Assembly: GCF_003319095.1 (NCBI RefSeq)
Contig: NZ_QOHI01000004.1
Coordinates: 124,001-188,000, forward strand
Reading direction: 5' to 3'
Origin: Blastococcus sp. TBT05-19
GTDB lineage: Bacteria > Actinomycetota > Actinomycetes > Mycobacteriales > Geodermatophilaceae
Length of the DNA: 64,000 nt
Both the position numbers and the translations under genes were made by a program. Shown piece by piece: positions 25,406-33,357 of this stretch. Below the pieces are notes generated by a model. It was not told the DNA's origin. It did not search any database and was given only the letters and a program-made list of their open reading frames with translations. Within the stretch, counting starts at the first letter, position 1, and the number at the start of each line of letters is the position of its first letter.

Positions 25406-25662
25406 GCCACTCCTCCGGGCAGCACACCGCCTGCGCAGGGAGCACCGTCCGGCACCGCGACGCGCAGCCGGGCATCGAGCAGGGCGTCCATGCGCCGAGT
25501 GCGCACGTCGATGGCCACGAGCAGGGCGGCCTCCATGTCGAGGAGCTCGGACTGGCGGCGTCTCACCTCCTCGAGCTCGGCCATCGCCGCCCTGGTGACC
25601 TGGCGGAGGGCGTGCACCTCCGCATCGATGGGACGGACGGCGCGTCGAGGGGTGGGGGTCAT
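25402..25662 (-). CDS. Hypothetical small helical protein
   Basis: 86 residues, predominantly helical and charged (EVHALRQVTRAAMAELEEVRRRQSELLDMEAALLVAIDVRTRRMDALLDARLRV), suggesting a short coiled coil. No signal or TM. Sits between two lipoprotein genes in one operon; stop overlaps the next start. Not recognised. Confidence 0.65.
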   Translation of the reverse strand: MTPTPRRAVRPIDAEVHALRQVTRAAMAELEEVRRRQSELLDMEAALLVAIDVRTRRMDALLDARLRVAVPDGAPCAGGVLPGGVA

Positions 25663-25723
25663 CGCTTCCTCCTCCGGTGCCGGTGCGGTCGGCAGCGCTG
25701 CCGCTCCCCCGGGCAGCGGGCGG

Positions 25724-26266
25724 TCAGTTGGTCGGGTCCTCTGCGGGGTCCTCGAAGTCGAAGGGTTCCGTCGGCTCCTGGCCCGCAGCGGCGACCATGG
25801 CGTCGACTGTCACCTCTCCGGCCTCCTCGAAGACGAGGGTGACCGGGATCGACTGGGAGGACCGCAGCGAGGTCTGCAGGTCCTCGAGGACGATCGAGGG
25901 TGCGCCCTCCGCGCCGACGTAGACGTTGTCGTTCTCCGGGACCCGGATCGGTGCGGGTTCGCCGTCGACGGTCAGGGCGGCGTCGACGAAGTCGGGGCCG
26001 CGGACGTCGAGCAGGTCGTCCTCCTGGCCGCCGGTGTTGGCGATGCCGAGGTACAGCGGCGCGTCCTCACCGATGTCGTAGACCCCGTCGAGCGGGTACG
26101 CCAGCTGCACCTGGAGCACCTTGAGTTCCTCGGTGACTGCTTCATCGGGCCCCACCGCGCCGCGCGCGTCGGTGTCCGGGGTCTCGTCCGCGCACCCGGT
26201 GATACCGAGGACGGTGGCCACCGCGACGGCCGGCAACCGCCAGGAACTCGTTCTGGTAGTGGACAT
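25724..26266 (-). CDS. PCuAC-like secreted lipoprotein
   Basis: 180 residues. Lipobox ITGC with C25. Residues ~50-165 look like a cupredoxin-like PCuAC/copper-chaperone fold (APLYLGIANTGGQEDDLLDVRGPDF ... IRVPENDNVYVG). The HxnMx-type copper ligands of true PCuAC proteins are not evident (no Met/His pair seen), so copper binding is doubtful. First gene of an operon with the two following genes. TGAC box F lies ~105 bases upstream. Confidence 0.8.
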   Translation of the reverse strand: MSTTRTSSWRLPAVAVATVLGITGCADETPDTDARGAVGPDEAVTEELKVLQVQLAYPLDGVYDIGEDAPLYLGIANTGGQEDDLLDVRGPDFVDAALTVDGEPAPIRVPENDNVYVGAEGAPSIVLEDLQTSLRSSQSIPVTLVFEEAGEVTVDAMVAAAGQEPTEPFDFEDPAEDPTN

Positions 26267-26369
26267 CTGTGCTCCCTGTGCCGTGTTTCCTCACGATCGG
26301 CGGGACGCGGTGCTGCGCCGCCGTCAGCGGGCTGCCCGGGGCCGCGGCACGGAAACGAGGCGCGGCGGT

Positions 26370-26388
26370 CTGTCACGGAACCGACATG
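26370..26388 (-). promoter_or_regulatory. TGAC direct-repeat box F
   Basis: Minus-strand CATGTCGGTTCCGTGACAG, matching box G at 14 of 19 positions; elements 11 bases apart; ~105 bases upstream of the PCuAC-like lipoprotein start. Confidence 0.55.
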
Positions 26389-26461
26389 GAGCAGACGACG
26401 GGCACCACGGTCGATCGCGGCACGCATCAGCCCGGACGCCGGACCACCTGCGACGACCACC

Positions 26462-27688
26462 TCAGGCGTCCCTCCGGGAAGAGGGCGATCGCCGGCCGCG
26501 CCGGTAGAGGACCCGCCCGGCGGACGAGGTCAGACCGTGGGCGACCGTGCTGGCGGCGACCACGAGGCTGCCGGCGGCCAGCACCACGGGGTCGAGGTCG
26601 AGGCGCTCGGCTTCCAGCGCCAGGTAGAACAGCGCCGACACCCCGATCGGCCCGAACCACCCCAGGAAGACGGCGTCCGGCCGGCCCAGCCGCAGGGGGC
26701 GGCGCAGGAGCAGGAGCACGGGGAGCCGCCGCAGCAGGAGCACCCCGACCACCAGCGCCGGGCCGCGCCAGCCGAGGTCGGCCCAGGCCGACCAGGGCAG
26801 CACGAGCCCGAAGCCGAGGAACAGCGGCAGGACGAGGAACCGGTTGACCGCCTCGTCGATCGGTGCGTCGTCGGTCCGGTCCGGTCCGGTGGCGACGAGG
26901 TTGAAGGCCAGGCCGGCGACGAACACCGCCAGGATGCCGTCGACGTGCGCCAGCCCGGCCAGCCCCAGGACCGCGAACGCGAGGACCGCGGTGAACAGCA
27001 CCCGGGGCGCGGGGTCGGTGGAACCGTCCTCCTCCCCCGCGCGCAGCGCCCGTGCACCCAGCCAGCCGGTCAGGACCCCGAGCAGCACGGCGCCGGCCAC
27101 CTGCCAGGCGGACTCGGCGAGCGCCGCGCCGACGCCGTCCGCCCCGGCCACGGCGAGCGCCACCAGCACCAGTGGCAGGGCGAGCCCGTCGTTGGCGGCG
27201 GACTCGAGGGACAGGATCTGCCGGTTGCGGGCCGGGAGGTCCTCCTCCGCCGGCTTCCCGGTGACCACGCTCGACGCCAGCACCGGGTCCGTCGGGCACA
27301 GAGCGGCTCCGAGCAGCGCGGCGCTCCCGAGCCCCACGCCGAGGGTCAGCCACGCCAGGCCTGCGGTGACCAGGGCCATCGCAGGCATGGCGACCCCCAG
27401 CAGCAGGAGCACCGGGCGCAGCTGCGCACGAGCCGCTCCCACCGGGTAGCGCAGCGCCACCGACATGACCGAGATGGCGAGCAGCACCCGGGCGGCGGTG
27501 TGCAGCCACGTGGTGTCCTCGGTGACCGGCGGGATCTCCAGGACGCCGGAGACCGCGGGTCCGAGGAGCACTCCGGATGCCAGCCCCAGCACGGGGACCG
27601 ACACGGGCCACCGGCGCAGCCGGCCGGACAGCGCGGCGACGCCGAGCCCCAGCAGCCCCGACACCGCCAGGACCACGTCGATCAGCAC
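26462..27688 (-). CDS. Cation:proton antiporter
   Basis: 408 residues with about twelve TM helices, CPA1/Na+-H+ exchanger fold. The ion-binding region reads ALCPTDPVLASSVVTG (DP/TDP motif near residue 130) and SLESAANDGLALPLVL (the ND motif of CPA1 transporters near 170). ATG at 27688. Third gene of an operon after the molybdo-enzyme and the helical-bundle protein. Likely controls pH or Na+/K+ homeostasis. Confidence 0.88.
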   Translation of the reverse strand: MLIDVVLAVSGLLGLGVAALSGRLRRWPVSVPVLGLASGVLLGPAVSGVLEIPPVTEDTTWLHTAARVLLAISVMSVALRYPVGAARAQLRPVLLLLGVAMPAMALVTAGLAWLTLGVGLGSAALLGAALCPTDPVLASSVVTGKPAEEDLPARNRQILSLESAANDGLALPLVLVALAVAGADGVGAALAESAWQVAGAVLLGVLTGWLGARALRAGEEDGSTDPAPRVLFTAVLAFAVLGLAGLAHVDGILAVFVAGLAFNLVATGPDRTDDAPIDEAVNRFLVLPLFLGFGLVLPWSAWADLGWRGPALVVGVLLLRRLPVLLLLRRPLRLGRPDAVFLGWFGPIGVSALFYLALEAERLDLDPVVLAAGSLVVAASTVAHGLTSSAGRVLYRRGRRSPSSRRDA

Positions 27689-27755
27689 GCGGTGTCAGCG
27701 CCCCGCTCGCCGACCGCAGCAGCCGCGCCGACCGCCGTCCCGCCGCTCCCGACGC

Positions 27756-28238
27756 TCAACTGACGAGCACCTGGGTCGCGGACTCCTTGAGCTTGCCGTT
27801 GGCCCACCGGACCTGGCGCAGCGTGTCGGGGTGGCACCGCTCCGCCAGCTGCAGCAGCTCCTTCCTGCGTGCTCCCTGCGCCCCTTGGGCGAGCAGCTCC
27901 CAGTCCAGCGACGTGCCGCAGGCCTCCCGGTAGACGTGCCGCAGGTTCGCGAGCAGCAGCAGCCCGGGCACGCTGCTGCGCCCGAGCAGGTCGGAGGCTC
28001 CCTGCCGCGCCTTCTCCAGGAGCGTCGGATCCCCCTTCGGCTCCGGGTCCAGGTCCAGCCCGAACTCGCGGCCGGCCTGTGCCAGCGCCCGGACGTGGTC
28101 CTGCGACCACCGGGCGATGTCACGGGCGACGTGGAAGACCTCGTGATCGGCCTTGTGCCGGTCCGACATCGCCAGCAGGGCGCCGGCGAGGTGGTTCTCC
28201 GAGCGGTGCAGCTCCTCGATCGCCAGGTGCAGCTTCAT
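27756..28238 (-). CDS. Helical-bundle protein coupled to the molybdo-enzyme
   Basis: 160 residues, all-helical and soluble. The N-terminus (MKLHLAIEELHRSENHLAGALLAMSDRHKADHEVFHVARDIARWSQDHV) has E/H spacing reminiscent of ferritin- or hemerythrin-like bundles, but I cannot assign ligands with confidence. Its ATG overlaps the TGA of the oxidoreductase gene (28235-28238), so it may be an accessory of that enzyme. Confidence 0.7.
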   Translation of the reverse strand: MKLHLAIEELHRSENHLAGALLAMSDRHKADHEVFHVARDIARWSQDHVRALAQAGREFGLDLDPEPKGDPTLLEKARQGASDLLGRSSVPGLLLLANLRHVYREACGTSLDWELLAQGAQGARRKELLQLAERCHPDTLRQVRWANGKLKESATQVLVS

Positions 28239-30700
28239 CGCGGGCCACCGCCCACGGGCGAGAACTCCTCGCTGGCCGTGGCGGCCTCGCCGCCCGTCGT
28301 CGGCGGTACGCCGTCGGTGACCGGCCGGGACCCCGTGGTGGTGGGCGCGAGCGACGGACCGTCCGCCGTGGCCAGCCGCCGCACGGCCGCCGCCGCCGTC
28401 TTGTAGATCGGCTGCTTGGACGCCGGGTCCCAGTCGGTGATGGTCAGCTCGTTGGCCGCCCTGCCCCGCTCGCCGCCCGGTTCGGCGCCGTCGGGTTCGT
28501 CCCAGTAGCCGTAGTGGAACGGCAGGAAGATCGCCCCCGGTCTGATGCCGCTGACGCGCAGCCTGGCCTCCACCCGCCCGCGCGGCGTGCGCACCTCGAG
28601 CAGGTCCCCTTCGCCGAGACCGCGGTCCGCGGCGTCACCGGCCGCCATCTCCACCCACACCTCCGGAGCCGCCTTCTGCAGCTGCGGCGCGCGCGCCGTC
28701 TTGGTCCGGGTGTGGAAGTGGTAGAGCGTCCGGCCCGTCATCAGCTGGAACGGGTACTCCTGGCTCGGCAGCTCGTGCGGCGGCAGGTACTCCGCCGCCT
28801 TGAGGACGGCCTTGCCGCTCGGGTTCAGCGCCTTGTACTCGGTAGGCTCCAGCGGGGCGCCGGTGACCAGGTCCCGCCCGTAGCTCTCGCAGTAACCGGG
28901 GTCGGCCCAGAACTGCCCGTCGACGTAGATGTGCTCGGTGCCGTCGGGGTGCTCGTCGGTGCAGGGCCACTGGATCCCGCTCCCGCCGCGGAGCTTGTCG
29001 TAGGAGAGACCGGTGTAGTCGCACGGGCGGCCGCGCGAGCACTCCTTCCACCCCTCGAACGCCCCCTCCGGGTCGGTCCACTTCACCAGCGGGGCGCCGT
29101 CCTTGTCCCGCAGGTCCAGCCGGCGGGCGAGGTCGATCAGGATGTCGAGGTCCGGTCTCGCCTCGCCGGGCGGCTCGACGGCCTTCTCCGACAGGTGGAC
29201 GGTGCGGTCGACGTTGGTGAACGTTCCGGTCTTCTCGCCCCAGGTGGCCGCGGGGAGCACGACGTCGGCCAGCTGCGCGGTCTCGGACAGGAAGATGTCC
29301 TGCACCACGAGGAACAGCCGCTCCTGCGCGAGGATCTCCCGGATCCGGCCGAGCTCCGGCAGGGACACCGCCGGGTTGGTGGCCGTGACGTACATGAACC
29401 GGATCGAGCCCTCCTCGGCGTACCGGAACATCTGCATCGCGTGGGTGGGCGGTGAGTAGTGCGGGATGTCCATCGGGTCGACGTTCCAGACCCGGGCGAG
29501 GTCCTCGATGTGCTCGTCGTTCGACCAGTTGCGGAAGCCGGGCAGGTCGCCGTCGGCCCCGGCCTCGCGGGTGTTCTGCGCGGTGGGCTGGCCGTTCATC
29601 TGCAGCACGCCGCACCCTGGCTTGCCCAGCATCCCGCGCAGGATGTGGATGTTGTTGACCTGCACGGCGGCGGCGGTGGCCTGGTTGGCCTGGTAGAAGC
29701 CCTGCAGGACGGTCGACACCAGCCGCTCGGCGGTGCCGATGATCCGCGCGGCCCGCCGGATCTGCTCGACCGGCACGTCGCAGACCTCGGCAGCGAGCTC
29801 CGGCGGGTAGTCCCGCACCCGCTCGGCCAGTTCCTCGAAGCCGACGGCGTGCGCCTCCACGTACGCGGTGTCGACCCACCCGTTCCCGACGATCTCGTGC
29901 AGCAGCGCGTTCATCAGCATGACGTTGGTGCCCGGCCGCGGCGCCAGGTGCACGGCGGCGTGCCGCGCGACGGGCGTCTCGCGCGGGTCGACGCAGATGA
30001 TCTCGGGCGGGTTGGGGCCGGCGAGCCGGTCGAGGATCCGCGTCCAGAGCACCGTCTGCGTCTCGGCCATGTTGTGCCCGAAGAGCGCGATGACGTCGGC
30101 GGAGTCGATGTCGGTGTAGGACCCGGGCTGGCCGTCGCAGGCGAAGGACTCCTTCAGCGCCGCCGCTGCCGTGGCGGTGCACAGCCGGGTGTTGCCATCG
30201 ACGTGGTTGGTGCCGATGCCGCCGTGCGCGATCAGCCCCAGGGTGTAGTACTCCTCGAGGAACAGCTGCCCGGTCGTGTAGAAGCTGATCGCGCTGGGCC
30301 CCTGCTCGGCGAGCAGCTCCTTCGCCCGGCCGGCCACCGCGTCCATGGCGGTGTCCCAGTCGGTCTCCACGAGCTCGCCGTCGCGCCGGATCAGCGGGCG
30401 GGTCAGCCGGTCGGGCGAGTGGTTGGCCTGCCAGCCGAACAGGTCCTTCGGGCCCAGCCGCCCGTGGTTCACGCGGTCGACGGCCCGGCCCCGGACCCCG
30501 ACGATGCGCTCGTCCTTCACGGCGATGTCGAGTCCGTCCCCGTTCGAGTGCAGGATCGTCGCGGACTGCACCCAGCGGTCGACGTCGCCCTCGTCGAGCC
30601 CGTCGGCCAGGAAGGTGTCGACCCGCACCGGCCAGGTCTCCCCCGCGCCGTACGGGGTCCGCGTCCCCCATGGCTCGGCAATCCGGTCGGTGCGCGGCAT
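28235..30700 (-). CDS. Molybdopterin oxidoreductase lacking the Fe-S cysteines
   Basis: 821 residues, Mo/W-bisPGD family close to assimilatory nitrate reductase/formate dehydrogenase catalytic subunits. The Mo-ligand cysteine is present (NTRLC, C174), followed by FACDGQPGSYTDID, and the C-terminal molydopterin-dinucleotide domain begins with FQLMTGRTLYHFHTRTKT. The N-terminal [4Fe-4S] site, normally CxxCxxxC plus a fourth Cys before KG, is replaced by T48, H51, D55 and G83 in an otherwise well-conserved context (SATILHSNGDGLDIAV, NHGRLGPKDLFGW). The C-terminal ~40 residues are Pro/Thr-rich. No Tat signal: cytoplasmic. GAGGAGG precedes ATG 30700. Electron route and substrate are unclear. Confidence 0.88.
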   Translation of the reverse strand: MPRTDRIAEPWGTRTPYGAGETWPVRVDTFLADGLDEGDVDRWVQSATILHSNGDGLDIAVKDERIVGVRGRAVDRVNHGRLGPKDLFGWQANHSPDRLTRPLIRRDGELVETDWDTAMDAVAGRAKELLAEQGPSAISFYTTGQLFLEEYYTLGLIAHGGIGTNHVDGNTRLCTATAAAALKESFACDGQPGSYTDIDSADVIALFGHNMAETQTVLWTRILDRLAGPNPPEIICVDPRETPVARHAAVHLAPRPGTNVMLMNALLHEIVGNGWVDTAYVEAHAVGFEELAERVRDYPPELAAEVCDVPVEQIRRAARIIGTAERLVSTVLQGFYQANQATAAAVQVNNIHILRGMLGKPGCGVLQMNGQPTAQNTREAGADGDLPGFRNWSNDEHIEDLARVWNVDPMDIPHYSPPTHAMQMFRYAEEGSIRFMYVTATNPAVSLPELGRIREILAQERLFLVVQDIFLSETAQLADVVLPAATWGEKTGTFTNVDRTVHLSEKAVEPPGEARPDLDILIDLARRLDLRDKDGAPLVKWTDPEGAFEGWKECSRGRPCDYTGLSYDKLRGGSGIQWPCTDEHPDGTEHIYVDGQFWADPGYCESYGRDLVTGAPLEPTEYKALNPSGKAVLKAAEYLPPHELPSQEYPFQLMTGRTLYHFHTRTKTARAPQLQKAAPEVWVEMAAGDAADRGLGEGDLLEVRTPRGRVEARLRVSGIRPGAIFLPFHYGYWDEPDGAEPGGERGRAANELTITDWDPASKQPIYKTAAAAVRRLATADGPSLAPTTTGSRPVTDGVPPTTGGEAATASEEFSPVGGGPR

Positions 30701-30785
30701 CTCGTCCTCCTCGGGTCAGGGGTCACCTCTGGTGCGAGCGCCCAGCGCGCCCTACCCGCGAAACTCCCCGCGCACCGCCCGGTCG

Positions 30786-30804
30786 CATGACAGTCCCGTG
30801 ACAT
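30786..30804 (+). promoter_or_regulatory. TGAC direct-repeat box G
   Basis: CATGACAGTCCCGTGACAT, the best match to the group consensus; TGAC at 30788 and 30799. Centred between the divergent molybdo-enzyme and STAS genes (about 86-88 bases from each start), so it could serve both. Confidence 0.6.
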
Positions 30805-30890
30805 CGGCGTCCCCCGGCCCTCATCCGGCGGTCGCCGCGCGCCCATCGGCGGTAGGAAGGACCTCCATCCGCCGACCCGAGGAGGAGCAC

Positions 30891-31163
30891 GTGACCGACC
30901 AGTCAGCGTTCAGCGAGCAGGTGGACGGCCGGACGGGCGTGGTGCGGGCGCGCGGTCACCTGACCGTGCAGGCAGCCGATCTGCTGTCGGGCACCGCATC
31001 CACCCTGCACCGCGAGGGGCACCGGCAGGTCCTGCTGGACCTGCAGGCGGTGCAGCGGACCGACGACGCCGGGCTGGAGCTCCTCGAGCAGCTCCGGACC
31101 ACCATCGCCGCACGCGGCGGACGCGTCGTGGTCATCGCGCCGCGCAGCGCCGCCGAGTCCTGA
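30891..31163 (+). CDS. STAS-domain protein
   Basis: 90 residues from GTG at 30891 (GAGGAGGAG upstream). Anti-sigma-factor-antagonist fold: GVVRARGHLTVQAAD, VLLDLQAVQRTDDAGLELLEQL, GGRVVVIAP. The usual phosphorylatable Ser in the DS[SA]G loop is Asp here (D58-D59-A60-G61), so it would be a constitutive mimic or an STAS protein of another role. No kinase partner adjacent. Confidence 0.85.
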   Translation: MTDQSAFSEQVDGRTGVVRARGHLTVQAADLLSGTASTLHREGHRQVLLDLQAVQRTDDAGLELLEQLRTTIAARGGRVVVIAPRSAAES

Positions 31164-31178
31164 GCCCCCCGCTCGACC

Positions 31179-32174
31179 TCAGGGCGACGGCAGGTTGCCG
31201 ACCGGAAGCGTCCGGACAGGCACCACGACGACGTGGTGGAGCTTCCAGTCCACGGCGCGCACCGCGTCGCGGATGTCCTCGAGCTCCCCGAGGGCGATCC
31301 GCTCGTCGCCCGGGACCACGAACACCTCGGCGTGGAAGACGTGCCCCTCCTCGCGGACGCGGACCTGCACCGCCGCCACGCCCCCGTGGGCCATGACCGC
31401 GTCGCGGATCCCGTCCACCGCCGGGTGCACCGTCCGCCAGTCGTCGTGGACCGACGCGCGGGAGTCCATCAGGTCGCCCAGCGCCGTCCGCAGGTTCCTC
31501 CAGCCGTCGTGGGCGACGGACGCACCGATGAGGATCGCCGCGACCGCATCCAGCCACCACAGGCCGATGCCGATGCCGAGCACGCCGACGATGCCGGCGG
31601 CCGCGGTCTGCCAGTCGGCCTTGTTCATGTCCGCGTCCGCGTAGAGCACCTTGTCGTGCAGCTCGCGCGCGGGCCCGAGCTTCGCCCGGCCGAGAAGCAC
31701 CGGGGGGACGAGCGTGTAGGTGAGCGCGGCGACCATCAGCCAGCCGGCCCAGAACGTGTGCCCGAAGACCGTCACCAGGCCGATCGGCGTGCGCTCCGCG
31801 GCCGCGAGCGCCAGCCCCGATTCCACGACCAGGAAGCTGCCCATCAGCAGCAGGGCGGTCGCCGCCACCAGGTAGCCGATGCTGACCGACCGGTGGAAGC
31901 CGTACGGGTGCTCGACCGTCGGTTCCTTGGAGCGGACGCGGTTGGTGACCAGGAAGGCGATCGGCGGGAGGAACGAGAGCAGGTCCTCGATCCACGCGGC
32001 CTTCATGGCCTGCGAGCTCCCGGCCGCCGCGTACATGGCTGCGACGGCGGTCACCAGGAAGGCGATCGTCAGCCACTCCAGGCGGACCGCCCGCTGCAGG
32101 ACCTGCCTCTTGGACGCCGGCAGCTCGATGCGCTCCGCCAGCCCCGCCACGTGCTCCGCACCCCGGCGCCTCAC
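31179..32174 (-). CDS. Cation diffusion facilitator transporter
   Basis: 331 residues from GTG at 32174, which overlaps the stop of the upstream gene. Six TM helices; the TM2 and TM5 metal sites are recognisable as AAWIEDLLSFLPP and LYADADMNKADWQ (D-x3-D type). The C-terminal ~85 residues form the cytoplasmic metallochaperone-like domain (VQVRVREEGHVFHAEVFVVPG). HPYGFHRSVSIGYL matches the CDF loop HPYG[FY]xR. Exports a divalent metal by proton exchange; which metal is unknown. Confidence 0.9.
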   Translation of the reverse strand: MRRRGAEHVAGLAERIELPASKRQVLQRAVRLEWLTIAFLVTAVAAMYAAAGSSQAMKAAWIEDLLSFLPPIAFLVTNRVRSKEPTVEHPYGFHRSVSIGYLVAATALLLMGSFLVVESGLALAAAERTPIGLVTVFGHTFWAGWLMVAALTYTLVPPVLLGRAKLGPARELHDKVLYADADMNKADWQTAAAGIVGVLGIGIGLWWLDAVAAILIGASVAHDGWRNLRTALGDLMDSRASVHDDWRTVHPAVDGIRDAVMAHGGVAAVQVRVREEGHVFHAEVFVVPGDERIALGELEDIRDAVRAVDWKLHHVVVVPVRTLPVGNLPSP

Positions 32175-32674
32175 GGTCGTGCACCGTCGACCCGCTCGGC
32201 GACCTCGGCCTCGTGCTGCTCGAGATGCCGCTCGAGGGCGACCAGCAGCGCGTTCTCGCCCATCCTGCTGGCCATCACGTGCGGTTCGGGCGATCCGGAG
32301 GAGCTCGTGACGACGACGTACGGGCGGGTGAGCGCGGCCTGCTCCATCCAGGGCGACTTCTCCGTCAGTCCGCCGATCACGACGTCGAGGGAGCCGGCGT
32401 GGAGCTGCTCGATCAGGTGCTCCTCGCCGCCGTCCTGCCACTCGAGCTCGGCGTCGATGCTCTCCGCGAACTCCTCGATCAGGTCGACCTCGACGCCGGT
32501 GCGCTCGCCGTCGTCGACCTCCGTCCAGGGTGGGTGCTCGCTCATCCCGACGCGCAGGACACCGCCGGAGGCCCGTTCGAGCGTTCCCTCCGTGTCGGCG
32601 GGGATCGCCGCGCACGCCGAGGACCCCACGACGACCAGGGCCGCCGCGACCGAGGTGATCAGACGGGTCGACAT
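32171..32674 (-). CDS. One-lobe solute-binding lipoprotein
   Basis: 167 residues from ATG at 32674. Lipoprotein-type signal with GSSAC (C21). Residues 35-130 match lobe 1 of SBP_bac_3 proteins (VLRVGMSEHPPWTEVDDGERTGVEVDLIEEFA ... GSLDVVIGGLTEKSPWME), then jumps to a C-terminal helix (HVMASRMGENALLVALERHL); the second lobe of the usual ~250-residue fold is missing. No ABC permease nearby. GTGA overlap with the CDF gene suggests a periplasmic partner for metal export, which is inference. Confidence 0.78.
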   Translation of the reverse strand: MSTRLITSVAAALVVVGSSACAAIPADTEGTLERASGGVLRVGMSEHPPWTEVDDGERTGVEVDLIEEFAESIDAELEWQDGGEEHLIEQLHAGSLDVVIGGLTEKSPWMEQAALTRPYVVVTSSSGSPEPHVMASRMGENALLVALERHLEQHEAEVAERVDGARP

Positions 32675-32804
32675 GGCGGCCCGAAGTCTAGGGCGGACCG
32701 GCGCACGCGCGCCTGCTCCACGGCCGAGCCCCCGGCACCGCGTGGCGGGTCGTCGGGACGTCCGCTCGAGAGGCACGCCCGACGCCCGCTCAGCCCCGCC
32801 GTCC

Positions 32805-32850
32805 CCGTCTCCGCGGACACTCGGTCACCGTCTCCGCGGACGCTCGGTCA
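32805..32850. repeat. 23-bp tandem direct repeat, two copies
   Basis: Units 32805-32827 and 32828-32850 start CCGTCTCCGCGGAC and end CTCGGTCA, differing at one base (A/G at unit position 15). A third partial unit starts CCG. Each unit contains the palindrome CCGCGG. Confidence 0.85.
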
Positions 32851-32915
32851 CCGCAGCACGGGCCGCGTGCCCCCAGGCACGAGATCTCCGGATCTGACCG
32901 ATGCCGAAAGGCACG

Positions 32916-32990
32916 CCCGCCTGCTGGTTCCGGTCGAGGCCGCACTGCCGGGTGAGGAGCGCCCGCTCGTGGTGAGCCTCGGCCGCGTCG
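32916..32990 (-). pseudogene. Relic of GIY-YIG gene 3' end
   Basis: 75 bases match the last 22 codons plus 3' flank of the GIY-YIG gene (35795-35869) at 67 positions by hand alignment. The minus strand translates to AHHERALLTRQCGLDRN against AHYKRALLTRQYGLNRN in the intact gene. The TAG stop has become CAG. No upstream coding part is recognisable beyond a few residues. Confidence 0.75.
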
Positions 32991-33102
32991 GCGCGCGGGC
33001 CCGGCCGCCGACGCGGACGACGCCGTCAGCTCGCCTGCACGAGCGACGGTCGAACGGCCGGCCGACCGCACCATCACCGGCCCCTGCGCCCGCGCGCGGA
33101 CG

Positions 33103-33118
33103 TCTCGACGCGTCGAGA
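33103..33118. promoter_or_regulatory. 16-bp perfect palindrome upstream of DUF1059
   Basis: TCTCGACGCGTCGAGA is a perfect dyad 55 bases before the DUF1059 start. The position suits an operator for a dimeric repressor; the regulator is unknown. Confidence 0.4.
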
Positions 33119-33172
33119 TCGGGCGAGCACCCTGTGCGCACCGCAGCAGCCGTCGACGGAAGGGGCGCGGTC

Positions 33173-33343
33173 ATGAAGGAACTGAAGTGCCGGGACGCAG
33201 GGTTCGACTGCGACGCCGTCGTCCACGGCGAGACGACCGACGAGGTCATGGCTCAGGCCGCGCCGCACGCCGAACAGGCGCACGGCGTGGCGGTCACACC
33301 CGAGATGGCCGACCAGATCCGAGGCCTCATCAGGGAGCGGTGA
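33173..33343 (+). CDS. DUF1059 family protein
   Basis: 56 residues: MKELKCRDAGFDCDAVVHGETTDEVMAQAAPHAEQAHGV, the DUF1059 pattern with conserved C7 and C13. Complete length for the family. Small soluble protein of unknown function, possibly metal binding. Followed by a strong hairpin terminator, so it is monocistronic. Confidence 0.88.
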   Translation: MKELKCRDAGFDCDAVVHGETTDEVMAQAAPHAEQAHGVAVTPEMADQIRGLIRER

Positions 33344-33357
33344 TCCCGCGACCTCAC

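Larger units (their letters stand above)
32675..33172. other. 498-base non-coding region with repeats and a gene relic
   Basis: No intact ORF is convincing here. It contains a 2 x 23-bp tandem repeat, a 75-bp relic of the GIY-YIG gene and a 16-bp palindrome near the DUF1059 start, each listed separately. The remainder is featureless GC-rich sequence. Confidence 0.6.

Noticed and set aside
23888..27763. A plus-strand open reading frame of about 1,290 codons
   Set aside because: It begins inside the AI-2E gene in another frame and then runs antisense to the lipoprotein, PCuAC and antiporter genes. Its product is Gln/Arg/Gly-rich, typical of a GC-rich shadow frame.
32790..33249. Minus-strand ORFs in the 498-base gap
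   Set aside because: Arg/Pro/Ala-rich translation without domain, start context or codon bias; the only recognisable peptide there is the GIY-YIG relic in a different frame.
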